This document shows, piece by piece, positions 1 to 8,462 of a stretch of 64,000 nucleotides of DNA. Numbering within the stretch: position 1 is the stretch's first letter; the number at the start of each line of letters is the position of its first letter. This DNA comes from Bacteroidota bacterium. GTDB taxonomy: Bacteria > Bacteroidota > Bacteroidia > Flavobacteriales > Weeksellaceae. A program made the position numbers and the translations under genes. Below the pieces are notes generated by a model. That model did no database searches. It was not told where the DNA came from and worked only from the letters and a program-made list of their open reading frames with translations. The DNA lies in the NCBI GenBank assembly GCA_023460855.1, contig JAEWOS010000016.1, forward strand, positions 111,417 through 175,416, written 5' to 3'.

Positions 1-60
1 AATGGGAATTTCACAAAAACCCCGCCATTTTTAATAGATGCCGTCTATGAATATTTTGCC

Positions 61-858
61 TTAAATATTTTTTAAAAACAATTCGTTTATAATTATCCAG
101 ATTCCCATTACCAGTACGAACCAACCGAACATGGGCCTGAGTTTCCTGCCTTCAATTTTTTTCGCAATCTGAACGCCAATCAGAATTCCGACGATTGAGA
201 GCGCCGAAAAGGTCAGCAAGAAAGTCCAGTCTACGTCGATTTTATCAAGCGAGGATGCAAATCCGATCAGTGAATTAAAGGAGATAATAACCAGCGATGT
301 GGAAACTGCCTCCTTCATGGAAAGGCCCAAAAGCATTACCAGTGCGGGCACAATCATAAAACCGCCCCCTGCGCCGATGAAACCTGTTACAATACCAACG
401 AGCAATCCCTGGGAAATGAGCAGCGTATAATTAATTTCATCAGATTTCCGGAATCTCTGTCTGTCGTATTTCTTGATCATTTTGATTGAAGAAATCAGCA
501 TAAGCACCGCAAAAAGCACGAGGATAAACATTTCTTTCGTAAGCGTTATTCCCCATCTGTTGATGATGTAAGGCGGCAAATGCGGAAGCACTACCCTTCT
601 GGAAAATAATATTCCTAAAATAGAGGGAAGCCCAAAAAGCAGCACTGTGCGGAAATTCACCACTTTTTGCCTGATGTAACCAACGGAACCAACGCTGCTG
701 GTAATGCCCACGACGAAAAGTGAAAGTGCGGTAGCTGTAACCGCATCGATTTTAAAAAGGTAGGCAAAAACAGGAACGCTGAGTATACTTCCACCGCCAC
801 CGATCAGGCCCATTACAAGACCTATTATAATCGCTGTGAAATATCCCAGATATTCCAT
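61..858 (-). CDS. TauE/SafE-family sulfite/anion exporter
   Basis: An inner-membrane permease of 265 residues, nearly all hydrophobic helices. The family exports or takes up small sulfur-containing organic or inorganic anions; the substrate cannot be told from sequence. Two related glycine-rich signatures (GLIGGGGSILSVP near residue 17 and GFIGAGGGFMIVP near residue 159) each begin one half of the protein, the internal duplication typical of TauE/SafE. A charged cytoplasmic loop (around residues 125-145) separates the halves. Its ATG directly follows the stop codon of the upstream GreA-like gene, so the two are probably cotranscribed. The length is normal for the family. Confidence 0.9.
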   Translation of the reverse strand: MEYLGYFTAIIIGLVMGLIGGGGSILSVPVFAYLFKIDAVTATALSLFVVGITSSVGSVGYIRQKVVNFRTVLLFGLPSILGILFSRRVVLPHLPPYIINRWGITLTKEMFILVLFAVLMLISSIKMIKKYDRQRFRKSDEINYTLLISQGLLVGIVTGFIGAGGGFMIVPALVMLLGLSMKEAVSTSLVIISFNSLIGFASSLDKIDVDWTFLLTFSALSIVGILIGVQIAKKIEGRKLRPMFGWFVLVMGIWIIINELFLKNI

Positions 859-1302
859 TTAGAATATATGTGTAATCTCTGCTTTTTGATTGCCGACCTG
901 AATCTGATCACCAACGTTCTTGCCGATAATACTTTTGTAAACCGGGGTTTCTTTAGTTACACAATACACCTCCTTTCCGTCAAATTCGAAATGGGGTACA
1001 TTGGAGCCCAGGAAGAAAAAATGATCGCCGGTTTCCACTATTGCGCCTTCTTCAGCCTGCGAATGCGTGCCGCCTGCTTCTGACTGTATAAAAGCAAGGT
1101 TTTGTTTTGCCGCGTTCAGCATCTGCTCAAACCTCAGCTGCATATCTTTTGCTTCAGTCTGTCTTGCGTAATCATCCGGATCCAGCGTGTCATCTTCATC
1201 CATATCGGAAGCCGTTCGGTAACGCGCAACCGATTCCTGCAGATTTTCTACAATTTTTTCCTGCTCCTCTGCAATTTTTTTTAATATTTCTTTCCTGTTC
1301 AT
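859..1302 (-). CDS. GreA/GreB-like transcription elongation factor
   Basis: A 147-residue acidic protein with a coiled-coil-like N-terminal half (residues 4-65, many E/K/Q with heptad spacing) and a C-terminal half (about 70-147) resembling the FKBP-like domain of GreA/GreB, including a typical ending of the type GKNVGDQIQVGN. Gre factors insert their coiled coil into the RNA polymerase secondary channel and stimulate cleavage of backtracked RNA. This is a divergent, short Bacteroidota version rather than canonical GreA (about 158 aa), so the molecular activity is inferred from the fold. The gene overlaps nothing and abuts the following permease gene (TAA then ATG). Confidence 0.7.
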   Translation of the reverse strand: MNRKEILKKIAEEQEKIVENLQESVARYRTASDMDEDDTLDPDDYARQTEAKDMQLRFEQMLNAAKQNLAFIQSEAGGTHSQAEEGAIVETGDHFFFLGSNVPHFEFDGKEVYCVTKETPVYKSIIGKNVGDQIQVGNQKAEITHIF

Positions 1303-1348
1303 AGTGTAAATTTAGCAATAAAATGGAATGCGTCAATGATGAAACTTA

Positions 1349-1558
1349 TCATTTTCGCAAAGGATTCAGCAAATGTCCAAGGCCATTCAACTTAATTTCA
1401 TAAACTGTAGCAAGCTGCATCCCAAGTTTGCCGGGAGGAAATCCTTTTCTTTGAAACCACTCCAGATAACTTACCGGTAAATCTGCCAGAATGATGCCTT
1501 TGTATTTTCCAAACGGCATTCTCGCATTGCAGATTTCATTTAATATTTCGGGATTCAA
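1349..1558 (-). CDS. DUF3820 family protein
   Basis: A 69-residue protein carrying the MPFGKYKG and LPVSYLEWFQRKGFPPGKLG signature of the DUF3820 family, whose function is not established. The frame starts at a TTG codon (1556-1558), 4 bases after the stop of the upstream permease gene. An internal ATG at codon 14 would cut into the conserved block, so TTG, with translational coupling, is the more likely start. Small size and position suggest it is carried along in the AI-2E permease operon. Confidence 0.75.
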   Translation of the reverse strand: MNPEILNEICNARMPFGKYKGIILADLPVSYLEWFQRKGFPPGKLGMQLATVYEIKLNGLGHLLNPLRK

Positions 1559-1562
1559 ACGG

Positions 1563-2648
1563 TTATATTGTCAGGTCAATTTTTTCTTCCAGTTCCATGG
1601 TCTCGGGAAGTTCCAGTTCCGGAGTGTCGTCGTCGGAAAATTCATCTCTGTACACCTGAATAAGCATCACCGTCATAGATACGAGGATCGGGCCAAAAAT
1701 AAGCCCCATAAAACCGAACAGTTTCATCCCCATGATAATTCCGAATACCGTATTAAGCGGATGTATATTTTCCAGCCTCTTCAGCAAGGTAAAGCGAAGC
1801 ACATTATCTGTAAGTCCCACAATAATCATACAGTAAAGCAAAATTCCGACACCTCCAAACATATTGCCTTCCGCAATCATATAAATACCTACAGGCACGA
1901 AAATAATCGACGCCCCGATAATCGGAATCATAGAAGTGATCGCCGTCAGCACAAACAGCAGAACCGGACTCGGTGCTCCAAATATCAGATAGCCGATCAA
2001 TGCGATAATTCCCTGACCAACTGCTACAACCGGCAAACCAACCGCATTGGCGATAACCAGTTTTCTGAATTTTTCACCGATCATGGAAATGTTGGCTTTT
2101 TTGAACGGGATCGCAGAAGCAACGAGTCTCTCAAAAGAGCGCGGTCTTTCCAGCATAAAATACAGCATGAAGAAAAGAGACAGGATCACACTGAGCGTAT
2201 TTAAAGTACCGCTGAGTGCACTGGTTGATAAGTTAGTTGCAAAGTTTTTGATTCTGGCAATATTCTGTTCGTTCAGAACATCCATGTTGAACTGTTCTTT
2301 CAGGTATTCGCGGATACGCACCAGAAAAACATTGAATTTCTGCATATAATCCTCACTGTCGCCCAAATTTGAAATAACCATATCGATAACACCGTAAACC
2401 GGGATAATCAGAATGACCAGACACAGCAGAATTATAACCATCGCAGACACACCCGGCCTCCAGCCTTTTTCTTCCTGAAATTTAAAATTAAGAGACCGCG
2501 TAACGACATATAGTGTTAAAGCTCCTAAAAGCGAAGGTATGAACATCGACAGATTCGCGATAATCAGCGCAACAAAACCTGTGATAATCAGGATCAGAAA
2601 GACCTGCTTGATCTTGATACCGCTTATCTGTTTTTTTCGGTCCGGCAT
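1563..2648 (-). CDS. AI-2E family transporter (PerM/YdiK-like permease)
   Basis: 361 residues with an N-terminal pair of helices (about 15-50), a third helix near 65-90, a polar cytoplasmic region (about 95-150), then a bundle of hydrophobic helices up to residue 335 and an acidic tail. The segment ending in TVFGIIMGMKLFGFMGLIFGPI is the conserved C-terminal signature of this family. Members include the TqsA autoinducer-2 exporter but also Na+/H+ antiporters, so the substrate should be left open. It precedes the DUF3820 gene by 4 bases. Confidence 0.88.
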   Translation of the reverse strand: MPDRKKQISGIKIKQVFLILIITGFVALIIANLSMFIPSLLGALTLYVVTRSLNFKFQEEKGWRPGVSAMVIILLCLVILIIPVYGVIDMVISNLGDSEDYMQKFNVFLVRIREYLKEQFNMDVLNEQNIARIKNFATNLSTSALSGTLNTLSVILSLFFMLYFMLERPRSFERLVASAIPFKKANISMIGEKFRKLVIANAVGLPVVAVGQGIIALIGYLIFGAPSPVLLFVLTAITSMIPIIGASIIFVPVGIYMIAEGNMFGGVGILLYCMIIVGLTDNVLRFTLLKRLENIHPLNTVFGIIMGMKLFGFMGLIFGPILVSMTVMLIQVYRDEFSDDDTPELELPETMELEEKIDLTI

Positions 2649-2717
2649 ATTGGTCTGGTTTGGGGAATTTTATGGATTTTCTAATCTCCAAAAATAAAGA
2701 GCATAAAGCCCGCTTTA

Positions 2718-3488
2718 TTACATATTTCTGTGGGAACGTTGCAATTGCGGTACTCCCCAGAAAGCAATATAGGTAGAGTACATCGCTGCATAATAGAACG
2801 GAAATGTTGCCACTATACCGATGAAACAAAGCATAACACCGGCAACGGCAATAATGGAAACGATAAACCCGACTCCAAGCAGGGTTCCGTAGTTGTTTTT
2901 TCCGGTTTCGAACGACTTCTGTAATGCTTCAACTGCATTTTTATTCTCGAAAAGAATCATTGGAATTCCGGTGAAGAAAAAAGGCAGTACAAAAAAGAAC
3001 CCAATACCGCACAAAAGCAGACCAAGCGATAAAGCTACTGAAGTAATAAGTGCATAAACCACATACTGTACATAATTCTGTCTGAAACCTATAAACAAAT
3101 CTGAAAATTCGGTAGCGAGACCGCGGTTGGCTTTGTGCATTAAATAGATAATCCCTGTATAAAACGGCGCAAGAAGAATCCCTGCCAAAGAACTGAAACC
3201 AATGGCCAGCTGAAGGCCGGGGGTGCGAAAAACGGAATTCATCATATCATCGATATTTCCTCCGGATTGACCCAGTTCACGCATATTTTCTGCCATTTCC
3301 GTGCTGTCATAACCGGCAATAGTTTCAGAAACTGAAGATATAATGGTACTGATAATGAGATAAATGACGAATCCCAGCATACACCAGCCGATTACTTTAA
3401 AATAGGTGTTGAATGCGTGGCTGAGAATATCGCTGAAATTTCTCTGTGGCACTGGGGACTGCTGTTCGAATTCACTGAATGTTTCCAT
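2718..3488 (-). CDS. Multi-pass membrane protein, conserved in flavobacteria, function unknown
   Basis: 256 residues when started at the ATG at 3488. The frame extends 17 codons upstream to a TTG, but a promoter-like -7 element (TAATTTTG, 3513-3506) lies inside that extension, so the ATG is preferred. After a soluble N-terminus of about 25 residues there are roughly six hydrophobic segments, with glycine-rich central helices and the pattern GLLLCGIGFFFVLPFFFTGIPM. Such proteins are sometimes labelled beta-carotene monooxygenase in flavobacterial genomes, but nothing here supports that activity. It resembles DUF975/GlpQ-membrane-domain type proteins; no function is assigned. Confidence 0.7.
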   Translation of the reverse strand: METFSEFEQQSPVPQRNFSDILSHAFNTYFKVIGWCMLGFVIYLIISTIISSVSETIAGYDSTEMAENMRELGQSGGNIDDMMNSVFRTPGLQLAIGFSSLAGILLAPFYTGIIYLMHKANRGLATEFSDLFIGFRQNYVQYVVYALITSVALSLGLLLCGIGFFFVLPFFFTGIPMILFENKNAVEALQKSFETGKNNYGTLLGVGFIVSIIAVAGVMLCFIGIVATFPFYYAAMYSTYIAFWGVPQLQRSHRNM

Positions 3489-3505
3489 CGGATAAACGTT
3501 TTGCT

Positions 3506-3540
3506 CAAAATTAGTATAATTTTGTGTAAAGTCCAGCAAA
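3506..3540 (-). promoter_or_regulatory. Bacteroidota-type promoter for the membrane protein gene
   Basis: On the minus strand TTTG (3540-3537) is followed after 23 bases by TAATTTTG (3513-3506). This fits the Flavobacterium consensus TTG-N17-23-TAnnTTTG. The predicted start of transcription falls a few bases downstream, about 12 bases before the ATG at 3488. Pattern match only. Confidence 0.5.
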
Positions 3541-3562
3541 AAGACCGGAAAAATCCGGTCTT
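3541..3562 (-). terminator. Intrinsic terminator after the tail-specific protease gene
   Basis: A perfect 9-bp stem (AAGACCGGA / TCCGGTCTT) with a 4-base loop lies 23 bases downstream of the protease stop codon and runs into TTTTT on the minus strand. Confidence 0.8.
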
Positions 3563-3584
3563 AAATAATTAATTATTAGTGCTT

Positions 3585-5708
3585 TTACGCTTTAATTTCT
3601 GAGATTACATTCACAGCTTCCTGCAGGTAAAGATCCCGCTTGAGGTTTTTGATCCAGTTTTCCGATTTCTTGCGGTAGGCTTCGTCATTTTTCGCACGTT
3701 CCTGTTCGGCCGGAATCTGCACAAAATTCAGTCCTGAATTCAGTTTATCCAGCGCCTCAAATTTTTTGATCTGCTCTTTACGCTGCTTCATCAGCGCAAA
3801 AAATTTATCCTGATTTAAAGTGATTGATTTTTCTTTATCCAGTGCTTCCTTCCATTTGGCAGATTCCAGAATGAGCTGATAATTTGAATTTCCGGCAAGT
3901 CTGGCGTTGCTTTTACGTTGTAATTCTGCTTTATCAAAAAGATTCATTGCCGTATACTGCGCCGGCTGGATTTTATCCCATGGCATGCTGAAATCATCAT
4001 AACGTTCACCGATTTCTGCATAAGTAAGGAAGTTCTTCATCAGGATATCACTCGAGATTCCTTTGTTTTGGGTAGATTCGCCGGAAACCCGGTAAAATTT
4101 CTGAATGGTAAGTTTCAGAGATCCGAAATCATCGCTGGTGCTCAGAAATCTGTTCAGGTCTACGAAAGTCTGCACGGTTCCTTTACCAAAAGTCTGCGGC
4201 GAGCCAAGTAACACTGCCCTTCCGTAATCTTCCATCACACCTGCCAGAATTTCTGAAGAAGAAGCAGAAAGTTCATTTTGCATAATAAGCAGCGGACCAG
4301 TCCACACCGGAGAATTGGTTTTATTTCGCAGCGTCTGAATTTTTCCGTTACCGTCTTTCACCTGTACATATGGTCCTGCATTCATAAAGAGACCCATGAT
4401 ATCACCAACTTCCGTGAGTGAGCCGCCGCCATTGTTCCTAAGGTCAAGGATGACGCCGTTAATATTCTGCGCCTTTAGTTTGATCAGTTCATTCTTGATA
4501 TCGTCCGATGCATTTCTTCCGTCAGCCTTGTCAAATTCTGCATTGAAACTCGGCAGATTGATCAGTCCGAATTTTTTTCCATTCGTGGTATTAATGATGA
4601 TACTCTTCGCATAGGTATCTTCCATTTCCACTTCTTCACGAATCATCGTAACTTCGCGGATTGTTTTATCTTTCTTTTCAACCGTAAGTGTTACAGGAGT
4701 GCCTTCCTTTCCTCGAATTAATCTCACTGCTTCATCCGATAACATACCCACCACATTAATCGCTTCCTGATTCGGCATGGATTTCACTTTCAGAATCCGG
4801 TCTCCTTCAGATAACTGTTTGGATTTCCATGCAGGTGCTCCCAAAGAAAGAGCTCCGAGATAAAGGTTTCCTTTCTTTTCCTGAATAATTGCACCGATTC
4901 CGATTACTTTTCCGGTGAAATTGACGTCAAACTCCTGCTTGTCTTTAGGCGAAAAATAACTGGTGTGCGGATCGAACACTTCACAGTAAGCATTCATATA
5001 AACATTAAACCAGTCCATTCTCTTACGCTTCTTTATTCTCTTGAAGCTTTCACCAATAAGATCTTTTACATCTGCAGTTGCTTTCTGAAGTTTCTGATCC
5101 TGCGTAAGAACCGTAAGTTTTATGGTATCCTGCAATCCGTGTTTTTGTACGGAATCTTTTTTCTTGCGCTGCGTCTCCTCTTTGGAGTTCATGGTTTCAA
5201 TTTCCTGAAGAATATTATACTTAATGTACTTTCTCCATTCTGCATACTGCTCATTTGCGTTTGCCGCATATTTTTTATCCTCCCGTTCCAGAATCATTGT
5301 TTCATCTTCATTGAGATTGATCGGTTTGCTCAGTATATCCTGCGTCAGTTTATCGATTTCGTCGAGTCTCGTGAACAGTCTGTCAACCGTACTTTTATAA
5401 AAAACAAGATTTCCCTGATTCAGGTAGTCGTCCAGTTTCGTCTGATGTGAAGCGAATTCATTAATGTCCGACTGCAGAAAATATCTCTTCCCCGGATCCA
5501 CCATTTCGAAATATTTGGTGTACACATCCCTGGAATAATCGTCGTTGATCTGTCGCGGACTGTAATGAAGATATGATAAAGTATTTTTAATACTAACCAT
5601 GATGGTCTGCATTTTCTCGTCGTCATTCTTTGGAGAATTGAAACAGAACATGAGACTGGTAAGCGGTATAAAAAGTAGAAGTTTGTTCAGTTTAAATTTC
5701 TTAAACAT
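3585..5708 (-). CDS. prc: Carboxy-terminal (tail-specific) processing protease, S41 family
   Basis: A 707-residue periplasmic serine protease of the Prc/Tsp type. The open frame runs 19 codons further upstream, but the ATG at 5708 gives a proper N-terminus (MFKKFKLNKLLLFIPL) with a hydrophobic export signal ending near Cys22, possibly a lipoprotein. A long N-terminal helical domain is followed by a PDZ domain (about 225-310, with GKVIGIGAII), the S41 catalytic domain with the nucleophile region ELSASSSEI and the general-base lysine in TFGKGTVQT, and the C-terminal Tsp-specific domain. Prc degrades or trims envelope proteins by their C-termini. It is followed by a strong terminator and transcribed divergently from surE. 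Confidence 0.93.
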   Translation of the reverse strand: MFKKFKLNKLLLFIPLTSLMFCFNSPKNDDEKMQTIMVSIKNTLSYLHYSPRQINDDYSRDVYTKYFEMVDPGKRYFLQSDINEFASHQTKLDDYLNQGNLVFYKSTVDRLFTRLDEIDKLTQDILSKPINLNEDETMILEREDKKYAANANEQYAEWRKYIKYNILQEIETMNSKEETQRKKKDSVQKHGLQDTIKLTVLTQDQKLQKATADVKDLIGESFKRIKKRKRMDWFNVYMNAYCEVFDPHTSYFSPKDKQEFDVNFTGKVIGIGAIIQEKKGNLYLGALSLGAPAWKSKQLSEGDRILKVKSMPNQEAINVVGMLSDEAVRLIRGKEGTPVTLTVEKKDKTIREVTMIREEVEMEDTYAKSIIINTTNGKKFGLINLPSFNAEFDKADGRNASDDIKNELIKLKAQNINGVILDLRNNGGGSLTEVGDIMGLFMNAGPYVQVKDGNGKIQTLRNKTNSPVWTGPLLIMQNELSASSSEILAGVMEDYGRAVLLGSPQTFGKGTVQTFVDLNRFLSTSDDFGSLKLTIQKFYRVSGESTQNKGISSDILMKNFLTYAEIGERYDDFSMPWDKIQPAQYTAMNLFDKAELQRKSNARLAGNSNYQLILESAKWKEALDKEKSITLNQDKFFALMKQRKEQIKKFEALDKLNSGLNFVQIPAEQERAKNDEAYRKKSENWIKNLKRDLYLQEAVNVISEIKA

Positions 5709-5844
5709 ATTAAATATTGGATTTTTAAATATATTAGTTGATGTGCAGCGGTTTTTGTTACACAACGGAGAAAACTTTCAAATTTAATACCTAATTTAAC
5801 ATTTTGGATGCATTTTTATTTAATTTTGTTAAAAATCGTGATTT

Positions 5845-6630
5845 ATGGCGCAAAAACCTTTAATTCTTGTAACCAATGATGATGGCATTACGGCACCGGG
5901 AATCCGGCATCTCGTAGAATTTATGAGCGAAATCGGTGAAGTGATGGTGGTGGCACCAAATTCACCGCAAAGCGGCAAAGGGCACGCTATTACCATCAAC
6001 TCAACGCTTACGTTCGAAGAAATTCATAATCTGGAAGGAGAACAGCGGGATTTCGCGCTGAGCGGAACACCGGTAGACTGTGTGAAATTTGCACTCGACA
6101 AAATTTTGCCCAAAAAACCGGATCTGGTAGTTTCAGGAATTAATCACGGAGCCAACTCGTCCATTAATGTAATATATTCCGGTACGATGTCAGCAGCTGT
6201 AGAAGCCGGCGTTGAAGGACTGCAGTCTATTGGATTCTCTCTGCAGGATTTCAGCTGGGATGCCGATTTTATGCAGGCGAAAGATTACATTCAGCAAATC
6301 GTTCGAGATATTCTGGAAAACCCAATGCCAAAAGGCGTTGTGCTGAATGTTAACATTCCGAAACTGAAAAGAGAAGAAATAAAAGGAGTGAAAGTCTGTC
6401 GACAGGCTGATGCGAAATGGGAGGAAAACTTTGATGAAAGAATCAATCCGCACGGAAAAAAATATTTCTGGCTTACCGGATATTTCAACAATATGGATGA
6501 TGCAGAAGATGCCGATGAAACGGCACTTGCAAACGGATATATCACCGTTGTTCCCGTGAAATTTGATCTCACTGCTCACGAGCATGTGAAAGAACTGGAA
6601 ACTGTTCTGAATTCAGGACCGCTTTCGTAA
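5845..6630 (+). CDS. surE: 5'/3'-nucleotidase SurE
   Basis: A 261-residue metal-dependent nucleoside monophosphate phosphatase. The N-terminal acidic motif LVTNDDGI (residues 7-14), PNSPQSGKG around 38, SGTPVDCVKFAL and the SGINHGANSS metal/phosphate site are all present. The family removes phosphate from 5'- and 3'-nucleotides and short polyphosphates in the cytoplasm. The gene is divergent from prc across a 136-base spacer and precedes the formate dehydrogenase genes by 36 bases, although a functional link is not obvious. A TAATTTTG sequence (5821-5828) upstream may be the -7 element. Confidence 0.96.
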   Translation: MAQKPLILVTNDDGITAPGIRHLVEFMSEIGEVMVVAPNSPQSGKGHAITINSTLTFEEIHNLEGEQRDFALSGTPVDCVKFALDKILPKKPDLVVSGINHGANSSINVIYSGTMSAAVEAGVEGLQSIGFSLQDFSWDADFMQAKDYIQQIVRDILENPMPKGVVLNVNIPKLKREEIKGVKVCRQADAKWEENFDERINPHGKKYFWLTGYFNNMDDAEDADETALANGYITVVPVKFDLTAHEHVKELETVLNSGPLS

Positions 6631-6666
6631 TAACTATCGTAATTTACAACCAGAAAAAATGATCTG

Positions 6667-8319
6667 ATGTCCAAAAATCTCAGCGCACTTTCCGGCAGAA
6701 AGGGAATGAAAAACAATCTCTTTGATTTAATGGGCGAAATTTCTGCAAAAAGAAACGGAGCTGCCGATCAGGAAGATTTAGCTCTCCTTGCAGATGAATT
6801 TCTGATGGGCGATGCAAATACGTACGGCACCGTAACTGCCTACGATTTCATGAAACCCGAAAACCGCGGAAAGGAAATCTATATCTGTAACGGTTCTGCC
6901 TGTCTTTGTGCAGGAACTCAGGGCAAAGTAGCTGAGGTCGTTTCTGAATTTTTCGAAGCAGAACAAATCGGACATATGACCTGCCTTGGGCGCTGCCATG
7001 AAAATTCATCATTTCATTATAAAGGAAAAAACTATTCGGGAGAATCGGTTAATTTTCTTGGAGAAATAATTGGGAAAAAAATCAATGCAAAATCAGGCAT
7101 TCATTCTGTAAGCGGTAACATTCAGGTCCTGACAGCGCCTTTTGATGATATAGCTGATTTCAAACAGCAACTGGAATTATTACTGAGCAGTTCGCCGGAT
7201 TATGTGCTGGATGAAGTAAGAAATTCTAAAATTCGCGGACGTGGCGGCGCCGGTTTTCCGATGGGAATAAAATGGGAAGGCTGCAAAAATCAGATCTCAG
7301 ATGAGAAATTCATCATTTGTAATGCTGATGAAGGTGATCCGGGTGCTTTTTCGGACCGTTATCTTCTCGAGCAGAAACCCTTTGCAGTGCTTTTCGGAAT
7401 GCTCGCCTCCGGTTACTGTACCGGAGCTTCCTGGGGAATCCCGTTTATCCGCGCAGAATATCCGGAAGCGGTTGAAATTGTTCAGAATGCAGTAGATGCA
7501 CTATACGCAGCCGGTCTTTTGGGTGAAAATATTCTGGAATCCGGATTCAGTTTCGATTTTAAAGTTATTAAAGCGCAGGGAGCCTACATCTGTGGTGAGG
7601 AAACAGCGCTGATTAACGCACTTGAAGGACAACGACCTGAAGTAAGAACCCGGCCGCCGTTTCCTACGGAACAGGGATTGTTCCTGAAACCAACCATTGT
7701 AAATAATGTAGAAACTTTTGCAGCTGTTCCGTGGATTCTCACAAATTCCGGCAATGCCTATGCGAAACTCGGTACAGAAAAATCTACAGGCACCAAACTG
7801 ATTTCTTTGGACGGCAGATTTAATATTCCCGGTATTGTCGAAGTGGAAATGGGAACTCCGCTGTCTGTTGTAATAGAAGATTTCGGCGGTGGATTTACCA
7901 TGCCGGTAAAAGCACTTCATATCGGCGGACCTTTGGGCGGAATTGTTCCTGTTGAAAAAATTCCGGAGCTTACAGTTGATTTTGAAAGTTTTGCTACTGC
8001 AGGATTTTTACTCGGACATGCTTCCATCATCTGTATTCCGGCTGATTTCCCCATGATCAATTATCTTGAACATCTTTTTGATTTTGCTGCATTCGAAAGC
8101 TGCGGAAAATGTTTTCCGTGCAGACTTGGTACAAAAAGAGCGCACGAGATGCTTCAGGATGCCGTTTTTCAGCAGAAGCCAGTTGATAAAATGCTCTTTG
8201 ATGATTTGCTCGTGACGCTTCAGCAGGGATCACTTTGTGCGCACGGCGGAGGAATTCCGCTGCCGGCAAGGAATGCTTTACAGTATTTCGAAGCAGAACT
8301 GTCTGAATTCTTTCATTAG
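6667..8319 (+). CDS. NAD-linked formate dehydrogenase diaphorase subunit (NuoE-NuoF fusion)
   Basis: 550 residues. The N-terminal part is a thioredoxin-like [2Fe-2S] domain as in NuoE, with ligands in CNGSAC (C-x4-C, about residue 76) and CLGRC (C-x3-C, about 107). The rest is NuoF-like: FMN/NADH-binding RGRGGAGFPMG, NADEGDPGAFSDR and GAYICGEETALINALEG, and the C-terminal [4Fe-4S] ligands SCGKCFPCRLG plus a distal Cys in SLCAHGG. The protein passes electrons between NAD(H) and the catalytic subunit encoded at 10631-13372. No other complex I genes are present, so a soluble NAD-dependent formate dehydrogenase is the best reading. An EF-G-like gene separates the two subunits. Confidence 0.88.
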   Translation: MSKNLSALSGRKGMKNNLFDLMGEISAKRNGAADQEDLALLADEFLMGDANTYGTVTAYDFMKPENRGKEIYICNGSACLCAGTQGKVAEVVSEFFEAEQIGHMTCLGRCHENSSFHYKGKNYSGESVNFLGEIIGKKINAKSGIHSVSGNIQVLTAPFDDIADFKQQLELLLSSSPDYVLDEVRNSKIRGRGGAGFPMGIKWEGCKNQISDEKFIICNADEGDPGAFSDRYLLEQKPFAVLFGMLASGYCTGASWGIPFIRAEYPEAVEIVQNAVDALYAAGLLGENILESGFSFDFKVIKAQGAYICGEETALINALEGQRPEVRTRPPFPTEQGLFLKPTIVNNVETFAAVPWILTNSGNAYAKLGTEKSTGTKLISLDGRFNIPGIVEVEMGTPLSVVIEDFGGGFTMPVKALHIGGPLGGIVPVEKIPELTVDFESFATAGFLLGHASIICIPADFPMINYLEHLFDFAAFESCGKCFPCRLGTKRAHEMLQDAVFQQKPVDKMLFDDLLVTLQQGSLCAHGGGIPLPARNALQYFEAELSEFFH

Positions 8320-8462
8320 GAAATTCAACAGTGGCGAATCGCATCAGAAAATGTTTTTTGATGAATTTTTCCGTATGAATTTTTTTGTAACTTTAGTTTC
8401 CTGAATATTCAGCCGTGCTGATTATTTTCACGAATGATTATTATTTCTAATTCTCACAACAT

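Noticed and set aside
1..75. An open plus-strand frame reaching a TAA at 73-75, perhaps the end of a gene that begins before the window.
   Set aside because: Only 24 codons (ending YEYFALNIF) are visible and it overlaps the exporter gene by 15 bases; composition is protein-like but no family can be recognised.
1491..2204. A long open frame (237 codons) on the plus strand opposite the AI-2E permease gene.
   Set aside because: The product is full of His, Asn, Arg and Lys with no domain, and lies wholly antisense to a clear membrane protein gene; a shadow frame.
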